Below, in pieces: positions 43,273-50,725 of a stretch of DNA of 64,000 nucleotides. The position numbers were made by a program, and so were the translations under genes. The DNA is from a bacterium (GTDB lineage: Bacteria; Cyanobacteriota; Vampirovibrionia; Gastranaerophilales; Gastranaerophilaceae), in NCBI GenBank assembly GCA_017541465.1, contig JAFXYZ010000017.1:1-64000 (forward strand), given 5' to 3'. Position 1 is the stretch's first letter. Each line of letters opens with the position of its first letter. Below the pieces are notes generated by a model. The model did not search any database and was not told the DNA's origin. It was given only the letters and a program-made list of their open reading frames with translations.

Positions 43273-43380
43273 GAGGTATTAACAGCAAAAACCGATTAGC
43301 AGTGTCGCTCCTCTGCGTCTGATTTTTAATCAGAAGTTATGGAGCCGGAAAGGAAACTTTCCGTTCGGAACAGTACCTCG
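43273..43380 (+). ncRNA. Y-RNA-like unit 5, with Lys-type anticodon arm
   Basis: Closing stem GAGGTA (43273-43278) and TACCTC (43374-43379), followed by TTAACAGCAAAA. Inside, GCTCC/GGAGC (43307-43311, 43341-43345) encloses TCTGA/TCAGA with loop TTTTTAA (43318-43334), an anticodon arm of tRNA-Lys (UUU). Next come a GGAAAG-GAAA-CTTTCC hairpin with a GNRA loop (43347-43362) and GTT-CGG-AAC. The tRNA-like core within a Y-type stem is clearest here. Confidence 0.68.
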
Positions 43381-43385
43381 GAAGC

Positions 43386-43440
43386 GACCTGCGAGCAGAG
43401 GATGAGAGCGAAAGCGAAATCCGTTTAATGCGAGCAGGTC
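43386..43440 (+). ncRNA. structured leader element before the TROVE gene
   Basis: GACCTGC (43386-43392) pairs with GCAGGTC (43434-43440), enclosing GGAT/ATCC and GC-GAAA-GC. A further hairpin AGGGG/CCCCT (43453-43469) precedes the gene. It could be a sixth small RNA or a 5'-UTR regulatory structure. Confidence 0.45.
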
Positions 43441-43505
43441 AAGAAGCTGGAGAGGGGAAGAATACCCCTCCTCCTCTTCAAAAAAAAATGAAAGGACAAA
43501 ACACA

Positions 43506-44963
43506 ATGTTAAACTATTTAAAACAGGAAGCAAATAAAACAGAAACGCTAAATGGCGCAACAACCTATATTTCAAGCGGAAAGTTTTGTCTTGATTTATT
43601 TTCCTCAATAGGCGCATTGAGAAACTGCAGTGAAAAAGAAATTTTAAAGCGGTTCCACAGAGCCTTTTGCGAAGATAAAAATCTTGCGATGAAAATTCTT
43701 TTCTATGCAAGAGATATTCGTGGCGGATTAGGTGAAAGAAAGGTTTTCAGAACGATTATTAAAAACCTTCCCCGAACTTCTCATAATGCTCTGGTTAAGA
43801 ATATAAAAAATATCCCCGAATACGGGCGGTATGATGACCTTCTTGAGCTTATGGACACTTCTTGCAAAAAAGAAGTTGTTGAGTTTATCAGGGAACAACT
43901 GAAAAATGATATTGCAAATATTGAAACGGACAAGGTTTCTCTGCTTGCAAAGTGGCTCCCTTCGGTTAATGCAACAAACCCCCAAACCGTAAAACTCGCC
44001 AAAAGGCTTGCCCAGTGTTTAAATATGAGCGAAAAAGAGTATCGTCAGACACTCTCAAAACTTCGTGCAAAGATTAAAATTATTGAAAATAACCTTAGAG
44101 AAAAAGATTACTCTTTTGATTACTCAAAACAGCCCTCAAAAGCCATGTTTAAGTACAAAAAAGCATTTATCAGGAACGACAAAGAGCGCTATGAAGAGTT
44201 TTTAAACAAAGTTCAGTCGGGCGAAACGAAGATGAATACGAAAACTCTATATCCTTATGATATTGTAAGACCGATTGTTCACAGTACAATGATGACCGAA
44301 AGTGTGCAAAAAGCTGTTGAGACAGCCTGGAACTCGCTTCCGAATTATACAAAAGACGAAAATGCTCTTGTTTTGCTCGATACCTCGGGTTCAATGTACT
44401 ATGGCGGAAACCCAAAACCTGTCGATGTTGCAATGGCTTTAACCATATATTTTTCAGAAAGATGTAAGGGAAAATTCGCAAATCACTTTATTATGTTTTC
44501 CAAAACACCTCAGTTAATTGAAATAAAAGGTGAAAATCTTTATCAAAAAGTCAAATATTGTATGAGTTTTAACCAAATTGCAAATACCGACCTGATGAAG
44601 GTATTTAAATTAATACTTAAAACAGCAGTGAAGTATAATCTTCCGCAGGAAGAAATGCCTGAAAAACTCTATATCATTTCAGATATGGAATTTGATGAAG
44701 GGTTTACAAATGCAGACTTAACAAACTTTGAATATGCAAAGAAACTGTTTCAAAGAAAACATTATAAACTGCCAAAAATCGTATTCTGGAATGTAAACTC
44801 ATGGCAACAACAAGTTCCCGTAAAAGAAAATGAACAGGGCGCAGTGCTGGTTTCAGGTTGCACTCCAAAAATATTTGAAATGGTAATGGAGGGCGAAACT
44901 TCACCTTATAAGTTTATGCTCGACACACTCAACAATGAAAGGTACGAAAAGATAAGTGCATAA
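43506..44963 (+). CDS. Ro60/Rsr-like TROVE-vWA RNA-binding protein
   Basis: About 485 residues. Residues 1-270 are a TROVE-like helical-repeat region (SSGKFCLDLFSSIGALRNCSE, KILFYARDIRGGLGERKVFR, KWLPSVNATN). The C-terminal half is a von Willebrand A domain with MIDAS DTSGSM. Proteins of this build (TROVE or DUF2828) form rings that bind Y RNAs and misfolded RNAs. The frame extends upstream to 43428 through a hairpin; AAAGGA before the ATG at 43506 decides the start. Its position between the noncoding array and tRNA/rtcB genes strongly supports an RNA role. Confidence 0.85.
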   Translation: MLNYLKQEANKTETLNGATTYISSGKFCLDLFSSIGALRNCSEKEILKRFHRAFCEDKNLAMKILFYARDIRGGLGERKVFRTIIKNLPRTSHNALVKNIKNIPEYGRYDDLLELMDTSCKKEVVEFIREQLKNDIANIETDKVSLLAKWLPSVNATNPQTVKLAKRLAQCLNMSEKEYRQTLSKLRAKIKIIENNLREKDYSFDYSKQPSKAMFKYKKAFIRNDKERYEEFLNKVQSGETKMNTKTLYPYDIVRPIVHSTMMTESVQKAVETAWNSLPNYTKDENALVLLDTSGSMYYGGNPKPVDVAMALTIYFSERCKGKFANHFIMFSKTPQLIEIKGENLYQKVKYCMSFNQIANTDLMKVFKLILKTAVKYNLPQEEMPEKLYIISDMEFDEGFTNADLTNFEYAKKLFQRKHYKLPKIVFWNVNSWQQQVPVKENEQGAVLVSGCTPKIFEMVMEGETSPYKFMLDTLNNERYEKISA

Positions 44964-44975
44964 AATTTCAAATTA

Positions 44976-45046
44976 TCCCCGGTCGTCTAACGGCAGGACA
45001 ACAGGCTTTGATTCTGTTTATGGGTGTTCGAATCACTCTCGGGGAA
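44976..45046 (+). tRNA. tRNA-Gln (anticodon TTG)
   Basis: Acceptor TCCCCGG/TCGGGGA, D arm GTCT/GGAC with 7-base loop, anticodon stem ACAGG/TCTGT with loop CTTTGAT, T arm GGGTG/CACTC with G-U. Discriminator A; CCA not encoded. It begins 13 bases after the TROVE stop, so it is probably on the same transcript. Confidence 0.85.
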
Positions 45047-45050
45047 AAAC

Positions 45051-45122
45051 GGCTCTATAGCTCAAAGGCAGAGCAACTCCCTCATAAGGAGTGGGTTCTT
45101 GGTTCGAATCCAAGTGGAGCCA
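45051..45122 (+). tRNA. tRNA-Met (anticodon CAT), elongator or Ile2 type
   Basis: Acceptor GGCTCTA/TGGAGCC, anticodon stem ACTCC/GGAGT with loop CTCATAA, T arm CTTGG/CCAAG. The paired 1-72 position excludes an initiator tRNA. CAU could also be lysidine-modified Ile2; sequence alone does not decide. Four bases separate it from the tRNA-Gln. Confidence 0.88.
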
Positions 45123-45125
45123 CAT

Positions 45126-45198
45126 GGCTCTGTAGCTCAGGCGGTAGAGCGCGGCCCTGAAAAGGCCGGCGTCACTTGTTCAAATCAAGTCGGAGCTA
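45126..45198 (+). tRNA. tRNA-Phe (anticodon GAA)
   Basis: Acceptor GGCTCTG/CGGAGCT (1-72 is a G-U wobble, unusual), anticodon stem CGGCC/GGCCG with loop CTGAAAA, T arm ACTTG/CAAGT with loop TTCAAAT. Discriminator A, no encoded CCA. The weak first pair may suit end trimming or repair. Confidence 0.85.
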
Positions 45199-45207
45199 AA
45201 TTTATAT

Positions 45208-45282
45208 GGTGCCTGTAGTTTAACGGTAAAACCCTCGTCTGTGGAACGGGCGATGAGGGTTCGACTCCCTCCGGGCACACCA
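45208..45282 (+). tRNA. tRNA-His (anticodon GTG) with A73
   Basis: Acceptor GTGCCTG/CGGGCAC, D arm GTTT/AAAC, anticodon stem CTCGT/ACGGG with loop CTGTGGA, T arm GAGGG/CCCTC. The base before G1 is G (a possible encoded G-1), but the discriminator is A instead of the usual bacterial C73, so G-1 would not be paired. ACCA at the end may be an encoded CCA. Relevant to the Thg1-like gene nearby. Confidence 0.88.
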
Positions 45283-45305
45283 TATTTTCTGATAAAGGAA
45301 AAAAT

Positions 45306-45306
45306 A
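45306..45306 (+). other. start point of the rtcB coding unit directly after the tRNA cluster
   Basis: Only 23 bases lie between the tRNA-His CCA and the rtcB ATG, with AAAGGAAAAA as ribosome site and no separate promoter visible. The rtcB message must therefore be released by processing of the tRNA cluster. Confidence 0.5.
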
Positions 45307-46529
45307 TGAAAGAAATCATCGGACAATTTAACAGCGCAAAGGTTTTCATCGATTCGGCAGATGAAAAATCACTTAACCAGATTCAGGAGCTTTGCAACCA
45401 GGAATTTATCAAAGGAAGCAGAATTCGTATCATGCCTGATGTTCACGCAGGGGCAGGATGCACAATAGGAACAACAATGACTATAGTTGATAAGGTTGTT
45501 CCGAACCTTGTTGGTGTTGATATCGGGTGCGGTATGGAAACAATTTTGCTTGAAGAAAAGACTATTGATTTTGAAAAATTTGACAGGTTTATTTATGACA
45601 ATATTCCTTCAGGCATGGAGGTCAGAACAACTCCCCACAAATATGCAGATGAAACCGAAATCAGTGAATTAAAATGCTTCCGAATGATTAAACAACACAG
45701 GGCAATTCACAGTATCGGCACACTCGGGGGCGGTAATCATTTTATTGAAATAGATAAAGATGAGGAGGGTAATTTATATCTCGTTATCCACTCGGGAAGC
45801 AGATATTTGGGAAAAGAAACTGCAGAATACTATCAGGAGGAAGCCTATAATCAATTAAACAACTGTTCAAGAAAAATGATTGATGAATTAATCGCCCAAT
45901 TAAAAGCGCAGGGGAAAAGAACTGAAATTCCTTCAAGAGTTGAGGAATTAAAAAAACAGATAATAACCGATATTCCAAAATCTCTCGCCTATGCAAGCGG
46001 ATATTTGTTTGATGATTATATCCACGATATGAAAATTGTGCAAAAATATGCCGTTTTAAACAGAAAAGCCATGGCGGAGGAAATAATTAAAGGGTTGAAT
46101 TTGACCGTCAGAGAAGAGTTTACGACTATCCACAATTACATAGATACCGAATCGATGATTTTAAGAAAAGGGGCGGTATCGGCGAAAAAAGGTGAAAAAC
46201 TTTTAATACCGATTAATATGAGGGATGGAAGTTTAATCTGCACGGGAAAAGGAAACGAGGACTGGAACTGCTCGGCTCCCCACGGCGCAGGAAGATTATT
46301 CAGCAGAACTCAGGCAAAGAAAAATTTTACCGTTGAAGAGTTTAAAAAATCAATGGCTGGAATTTTTACCACCTCCCTGAACGAAGAAACTTTAGACGAA
46401 TGTCCTATGGCATACAAAACAATGGACGATATTGTAAACAACATCTCTCCGACCGCCGAAATAACAAAAATCATAAAGCCCGTTTATAACTTCAAAGCAA
46501 GTGAAACTTTTTTGGGGTTCAGAAAATGA
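45306..46529 (+). CDS. rtcB: RNA-splicing ligase RtcB
   Basis: 407 residues. Family blocks are clear: MPDVHAGAGCTIGTTMTI, GVDIGCGMET (metal-binding Cys), LGGGNHFIEI, HSGSRYLG, and H326 in CSAPHGAGRLFSR, the guanylated histidine. RtcB joins 2',3'-cyclic phosphate or 3'-phosphate RNA ends to 5'-OH ends, repairing tRNAs cut by anticodon nucleases. This is a short-type RtcB compared with the ~480-residue archaeal enzyme. It follows four tRNA genes and overlaps the next small gene by 4 bases. Confidence 0.95.
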   Translation: MKEIIGQFNSAKVFIDSADEKSLNQIQELCNQEFIKGSRIRIMPDVHAGAGCTIGTTMTIVDKVVPNLVGVDIGCGMETILLEEKTIDFEKFDRFIYDNIPSGMEVRTTPHKYADETEISELKCFRMIKQHRAIHSIGTLGGGNHFIEIDKDEEGNLYLVIHSGSRYLGKETAEYYQEEAYNQLNNCSRKMIDELIAQLKAQGKRTEIPSRVEELKKQIITDIPKSLAYASGYLFDDYIHDMKIVQKYAVLNRKAMAEEIIKGLNLTVREEFTTIHNYIDTESMILRKGAVSAKKGEKLLIPINMRDGSLICTGKGNEDWNCSAPHGAGRLFSRTQAKKNFTVEEFKKSMAGIFTTSLNEETLDECPMAYKTMDDIVNNISPTAEITKIIKPVYNFKASETFLGFRK

Positions 46530-46756
46530 AAGTCGGGTTTAAATGGAAATCGATAGAAGGGCTCTCAAGAGGAAAACTGTTTAAAATAACGGAAATTACT
46601 TCTGAGAAGGTTTTCTATAAATCGGAAGAAACAGGAAAAATTTACTGCGCCGACAGAAAATTCTTTGAAAAATATATTGAAAGAGTAAACAAATTCTGGT
46701 CAGAAAAAAATAAAACGTACAAAAATAAAAAAGAAAAACTGAAAAATGAAAGATAA
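46526..46756 (+). CDS. small basic protein of the RNA-repair operon
   Basis: 76 residues, Lys-rich, with a C-terminal stretch of alternating Lys/Asn/Glu (KNKTYKNKKEKLKNER). The beta-rich N-terminal half (GFKWKSIEGLSRGKLFKITEI) may be a small barrel. It is coupled to rtcB (4-base overlap) and to the nucleotidyltransferase gene (11-base overlap). No known family recognised. The charge fits RNA binding. Confidence 0.65.
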   Translation: MKVGFKWKSIEGLSRGKLFKITEITSEKVFYKSEETGKIYCADRKFFEKYIERVNKFWSEKNKTYKNKKEKLKNER

Positions 46757-47525
46757 AATAAAAACTTTACTTCAGCAAACGGAAAAAGATAACGGTATAA
46801 AAATTCTTTTTGCGATAGAAAACGGAAGCCGTTCCTGGGGAATGGCAAGCAAAGACAGTGATTTTGATGTTCGTTTTGTGTTCTTCCGCGAAATAAAATA
46901 CTATCTTTCCCTGAGCAAAAAAGAAGAAGTTTTAAATTCCTCTTTCGATAAAAACCTCAACCCCTGCCCTGTTCAGGGGGCTTTGGTTGATATATGCGGT
47001 TTTGATATTTTTAAATATTTAAAGTTACTGTTATCTTCAAACCCGACTACTATCGAATGGCTCAACTCCCCGATTGTCTATTATGGGGATAATAACCTTT
47101 CGCTAAGAGGATATATGAAGGAAAATTTTAATCAGGAAAGGTTATTCAGGCACTATTTTTCTTTGTTTAAAAACAACTACAGAGAATTTATCCAGCTCGG
47201 AAAAGCAATAACCTATAAAAAATATCTCTACTCTATGAGAGGGCTTTTAAATGCAAAATATGTTTATGAGTTTAACAAAATTCCTCCGCTTGATTTAAGA
47301 CAAACCGTTGAAGAAGTCAAAAACCTTATTCCGAAAAAAGTTTATGAAAAAATTGAAGAGGTTATAAAAATAAAATCTCTCGGGCTTGAAAGAGATACTA
47401 TTTTGAGAATAGAAGAATTTGACGAATTTTTTAACTCGGAACTTCAAAAAGAATATCAAAACTTCAACCCTAAAAAACCTGATGTAAAAGTGTTAAATGA
47501 GTTTTTGGAAAAGATTTTTATATAA
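46746..47525 (+). CDS. RlaP-type DNA polymerase beta-fold nucleotidyltransferase
   Basis: 259 residues. The nucleotidyltransferase motif is ENGSRSWGMASKDSDFDVRFVF, with the Gly-Ser and the Asp-x-Asp metal site. The later WLNSPIVYYGD and the helical C-terminal part match the family called RlaP, which is associated with RtcB-type RNA repair and is thought to add nucleotides to RNA ends. It closes the plus arm and overlaps the convergent glycosylase gene by 8 bases. Confidence 0.87.
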   Translation: MKDKIKTLLQQTEKDNGIKILFAIENGSRSWGMASKDSDFDVRFVFFREIKYYLSLSKKEEVLNSSFDKNLNPCPVQGALVDICGFDIFKYLKLLLSSNPTTIEWLNSPIVYYGDNNLSLRGYMKENFNQERLFRHYFSLFKNNYREFIQLGKAITYKKYLYSMRGLLNAKYVYEFNKIPPLDLRQTVEEVKNLIPKKVYEKIEEVIKIKSLGLERDTILRIEEFDEFFNSELQKEYQNFNPKKPDVKVLNEFLEKIFI

Positions 47526-48015
47526 ACTTTTCAATAACTCCCCATTCTTTTTTAAGATTTTCTATTGAATACCTTGCGTTTGCGGGGCTGGTAGAGGGCA
47601 TTTTGAAGCAGTTATATTTTTCAAGTAAATCAGGAAAATATTTTTTAAACGAAGAATATGATTTATTTCCGTTCAAAAAAATTGCGCTGATTTTTGGATA
47701 AGTTTTCAGTAATTTTCTTATATCGTTCGGGGTTTCATTTTCTATATCAGAATCAAGACTGCCTTCTCTTTTGCAGGTCCCGATTGTATCCCAGAGTGCA
47801 ATATGGTTTTTTAACAGGGTTTTTAATTTCTCTTCATAAGAAAAATCCTTCAAATTTTTTTCCTGGCAAATCCCTCCCATCACTTTCCAGAAACGGTTTT
47901 GTGGGTGGGCATAGTACTCTTGTTCTTCTAAAGACTTCACCCCGGGCATTGAACCTAAAATAAGCACAAGAGAATTTTTATCAACATATGCTTTAAAACT
48001 TTTGCAGTTATTCAT
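47518..48015 (-). CDS. DNA-deoxyinosine glycosylase (uracil-DNA glycosylase superfamily)
   Basis: 165 residues. Motif 1 LILGSMPGVKS is followed by QEYYAHPQNRFWKVM, and motif 2 PSTSPANA, as in the hypoxanthine-DNA glycosylase (HDG) branch of the UDG superfamily. It excises deaminated adenine from DNA. It is convergent with the RNA-repair operon; a functional link is not evident. Confidence 0.87.
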   Translation of the reverse strand: MNNCKSFKAYVDKNSLVLILGSMPGVKSLEEQEYYAHPQNRFWKVMGGICQEKNLKDFSYEEKLKTLLKNHIALWDTIGTCKREGSLDSDIENETPNDIRKLLKTYPKISAIFLNGNKSYSSFKKYFPDLLEKYNCFKMPSTSPANARYSIENLKKEWGVIEKFI

Positions 48016-48073
48016 AAATTATACTTTCATTAACATTGTTGCCATACAGGTTATTTCATATTAAATTTATACC

Positions 48074-50725
48074 ATGAAGAGAAAAAATGTTTTTATATAT
48101 TTACTGTCATTTTTTCTGCCGATATTTGTCTTATTGGCTGTTATGTTTCTGCTGAAAATTTTTCCGTTCGGAAACGGCTCTTTTCTCTACTGGGACGGCG
48201 AAATTCAGTATGTTAATTTCTACACCTACCTAAAAACCGTTTTTACCTCAAACAGTAATTTATTCTACAGTGTCTCTAATCTCGGCGGAAATAATATGTT
48301 TGATTTTGCAGCATATTATAATTTCTTCAGTCCGTTTAACCTTATCTTTCTTCTCTTCCCCGCCGATTACACGAATATCGCCCTTGAAATTTTGATGCTG
48401 ATAAAACTCGGGCTTTGCGGAGTTACGTTTGCTTATTTTATAAACAAAGAATTTTCGCCGGGGTATTATTCCGCCTTTTTCGGGCTCTCTTATGCACTTT
48501 CCATGCACTCTCTGATTACCACCATGAGTAATTTTATCCTTATGGATGGAATAATTCTTCTTCCTCTTGTGGCTGCGGGTGTTTCAAAAATAATAAAAGA
48601 AAAAAAATGGGCGCTCTTTGTTTTTGCGCTCTTCTTTTCTCTTCTGACAAATGCCTATATGGGCTATGTTGCAATAGTCTTTTCGGCACTCTTCCTGATA
48701 TATAAAATCATTTTAACAAACGAAAAAACAAAACAGGATATTCTGAAATGGCTCAGAATTTATTGTTTGGGAACAATAATCTCTATAGGTTTAAATGCCT
48801 GGCTTTTAATACCGGTAAGATTTGCCCTCGACAGCGGGAAATATCATTATTTTGACATCTTAGACAGGTTATTTTTAATTAAATGCAACCCGCTTGAGGT
48901 TATCTCAAAACTGTTTTCCTACAACCTTGATGCGGAATTTTGGGCAGAAAAATGCCCTTACATTTTCTGCGGAATATTAATCGTTGTTCTCTTTATTATG
49001 TACTTCCTGAACAGTCATTTCAGCAAAAAAGAACGACTTGTTGACGGACTGATGGCACTGTTTTTATTCTTATCCTTCCACATTAACTGTTTGTTTGTCA
49101 TCTGGTCGATGGGGGTTGAAAACCCTAACGGCACGATGTTCCGCTTTGGTTATGTCTTTATCTTTTTCATGATTTATCTTGCGAAAAAAGCCACCATGCC
49201 CGTTGACAAAATCAATATAAAAACCTGGCGGAGTATATTAATCATTTTCGGGATAACCGCACTTGCCATATATACAAACCATTTTGAGACAATAAAATAC
49301 AAAATGTTCTTACTCGATATTCTCTTTTGCATCTTCTTAATTGCCTCAATACAGTTAATGAGAAAATATAAAAATAAAATTCTCACATTATCTCTTATCT
49401 CGGTTATTGCGATAATTCATGTTATTAATATAGGATACAACACCTATTTTGTATTTTCTTCCCAAAGATGTTTTTGTTTATCAAATGACATTCATTATTT
49501 TTCAACCTTCAGACAGACAATGGCTCAGGTTCTCAAAAAAATATATGACTCAGATGATGATTACTACAGAATTGCCTCTCAGGAAACCTACATTAGAGAA
49601 GACGGTCACAAAATCTATAACAACAGCTCATTTCTGAACAATTATGATTCTATGGCTGGGTATTCCAGTTTTGGCACTGTTCCGACCAGAAGATTTTATT
49701 ATAATATCGGTGTTCCTGTTTTTATGCACAACATGCTTATAACCTATCACGATTTTATTGAAGTCTTCCCTGTTTCCTTTCTCGGGGTTAAATATATAAT
49801 AACAAGAAACCCCTTTATTCATGAGCCTTATGAAAAAACAGACGCAGTAGATGATAATTTGTTTATCTATAAAAACCATGCGGCTTTTCCGTTTGCCTTC
49901 CTGATAAATAATTCCGATGACATAAAAGGTGAAGCGCTTTATGAAAAAAGCCCCTTTATCCCCGATTTTCAGAATAATATAGCAAAACTCCTCTCGGGCA
50001 ACGATTTCGGAAATATTTACACCTACAAACAACTTCCTCTGTTTGAAGATGCGCTTCAGCCCTCAAAAAGAACAACCATTAATAATGAAGAGCATATCTT
50101 TTTTAATGAAACCGCAAAAACAGATTACAATTACTATCTGACTATCAACTCTGAAGATTATAACAGTTATGAATATCTTTTAAACATCATCGTTACAGCC
50201 CCTTATTTTTCCTATATGCACATTATTGATGAGCTTAATTATAATTCTTTGTTTCTCGGAAATGAAATTAAAGACAGGACCGTCAAACTCGACATATCTT
50301 TAAATCCGTACTGTTTTAAAGAAGAGGGAAATATAAACGGTTTATCTCATCTGACCTTATTATTTGTTGAAGAAAATACGGATATTTTAAAAAAATATTC
50401 TGATTTAATTAATACCCAAAAATGCAACATGAAAAAAATAACAAGCTCACACTATAAAGGAAGTTTTAAAGCAGAAGGGGATAATAAACTTCTGTTCATC
50501 TCTATTCCCTATGATTTAGGGTGGAATATTAAGATAAACGGCAAAAAAGTTACGCCGATAAAGGTCTTCAATTCAATGATGGCTATTCCCGTTTCCGAAG
50601 GAGAGAGCGAAATTGATATGAACTATATTCCAAAAGGCTTATTGTTGGGAATAATTATTTCACTCTTCAGCCTGCTTCTTTTATGTGCGCTCGTATTTCT
50701 TAACCGCAAAGAGGAATTATCTTAA
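48074..50725 (+). CDS. YfhO-family membrane protein, copy 1
   Basis: 883 residues. About a dozen membrane segments occupy the first ~450, and a large outer domain of ~400 residues is followed by a final membrane helix. The N-terminal block FPFGNGSFLYWDGEIQYVNF carries acidic residues equivalent to the catalytic loop of GT-C glycosyltransferases, and TSSHYKGSFKAEGDNKLLF is shared with all the paralogues downstream. B. subtilis YfhO adds GlcNAc to lipoteichoic acid; the polymer here is unknown. It opens the glycan block and is convergent with the next gene. Confidence 0.85.
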   Translation: MKRKNVFIYLLSFFLPIFVLLAVMFLLKIFPFGNGSFLYWDGEIQYVNFYTYLKTVFTSNSNLFYSVSNLGGNNMFDFAAYYNFFSPFNLIFLLFPADYTNIALEILMLIKLGLCGVTFAYFINKEFSPGYYSAFFGLSYALSMHSLITTMSNFILMDGIILLPLVAAGVSKIIKEKKWALFVFALFFSLLTNAYMGYVAIVFSALFLIYKIILTNEKTKQDILKWLRIYCLGTIISIGLNAWLLIPVRFALDSGKYHYFDILDRLFLIKCNPLEVISKLFSYNLDAEFWAEKCPYIFCGILIVVLFIMYFLNSHFSKKERLVDGLMALFLFLSFHINCLFVIWSMGVENPNGTMFRFGYVFIFFMIYLAKKATMPVDKINIKTWRSILIIFGITALAIYTNHFETIKYKMFLLDILFCIFLIASIQLMRKYKNKILTLSLISVIAIIHVINIGYNTYFVFSSQRCFCLSNDIHYFSTFRQTMAQVLKKIYDSDDDYYRIASQETYIREDGHKIYNNSSFLNNYDSMAGYSSFGTVPTRRFYYNIGVPVFMHNMLITYHDFIEVFPVSFLGVKYIITRNPFIHEPYEKTDAVDDNLFIYKNHAAFPFAFLINNSDDIKGEALYEKSPFIPDFQNNIAKLLSGNDFGNIYTYKQLPLFEDALQPSKRTTINNEEHIFFNETAKTDYNYYLTINSEDYNSYEYLLNIIVTAPYFSYMHIIDELNYNSLFLGNEIKDRTVKLDISLNPYCFKEEGNINGLSHLTLLFVEENTDILKKYSDLINTQKCNMKKITSSHYKGSFKAEGDNKLLFISIPYDLGWNIKINGKKVTPIKVFNSMMAIPVSEGESEIDMNYIPKGLLLGIIISLFSLLLLCALVFLNRKEELS

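Noticed and set aside
42841-43380. CRISPR array or riboswitch tandem
   Set aside because: Units vary in length and sequence, have paired ends rather than identical repeats with unique spacers, and the downstream gene is an RNA-binding protein, not a metabolic gene.
43330-43710. Minus-strand open frame over the RNA array and TROVE start
   Set aside because: It overlaps structured noncoding units and a well-supported gene; composition is unlike protein.
45024-45218. Short open frame of 64 codons
   Set aside because: It lies across the tRNA-Gln, -Met, -Phe and -His genes and has no ribosome site; it is chance.
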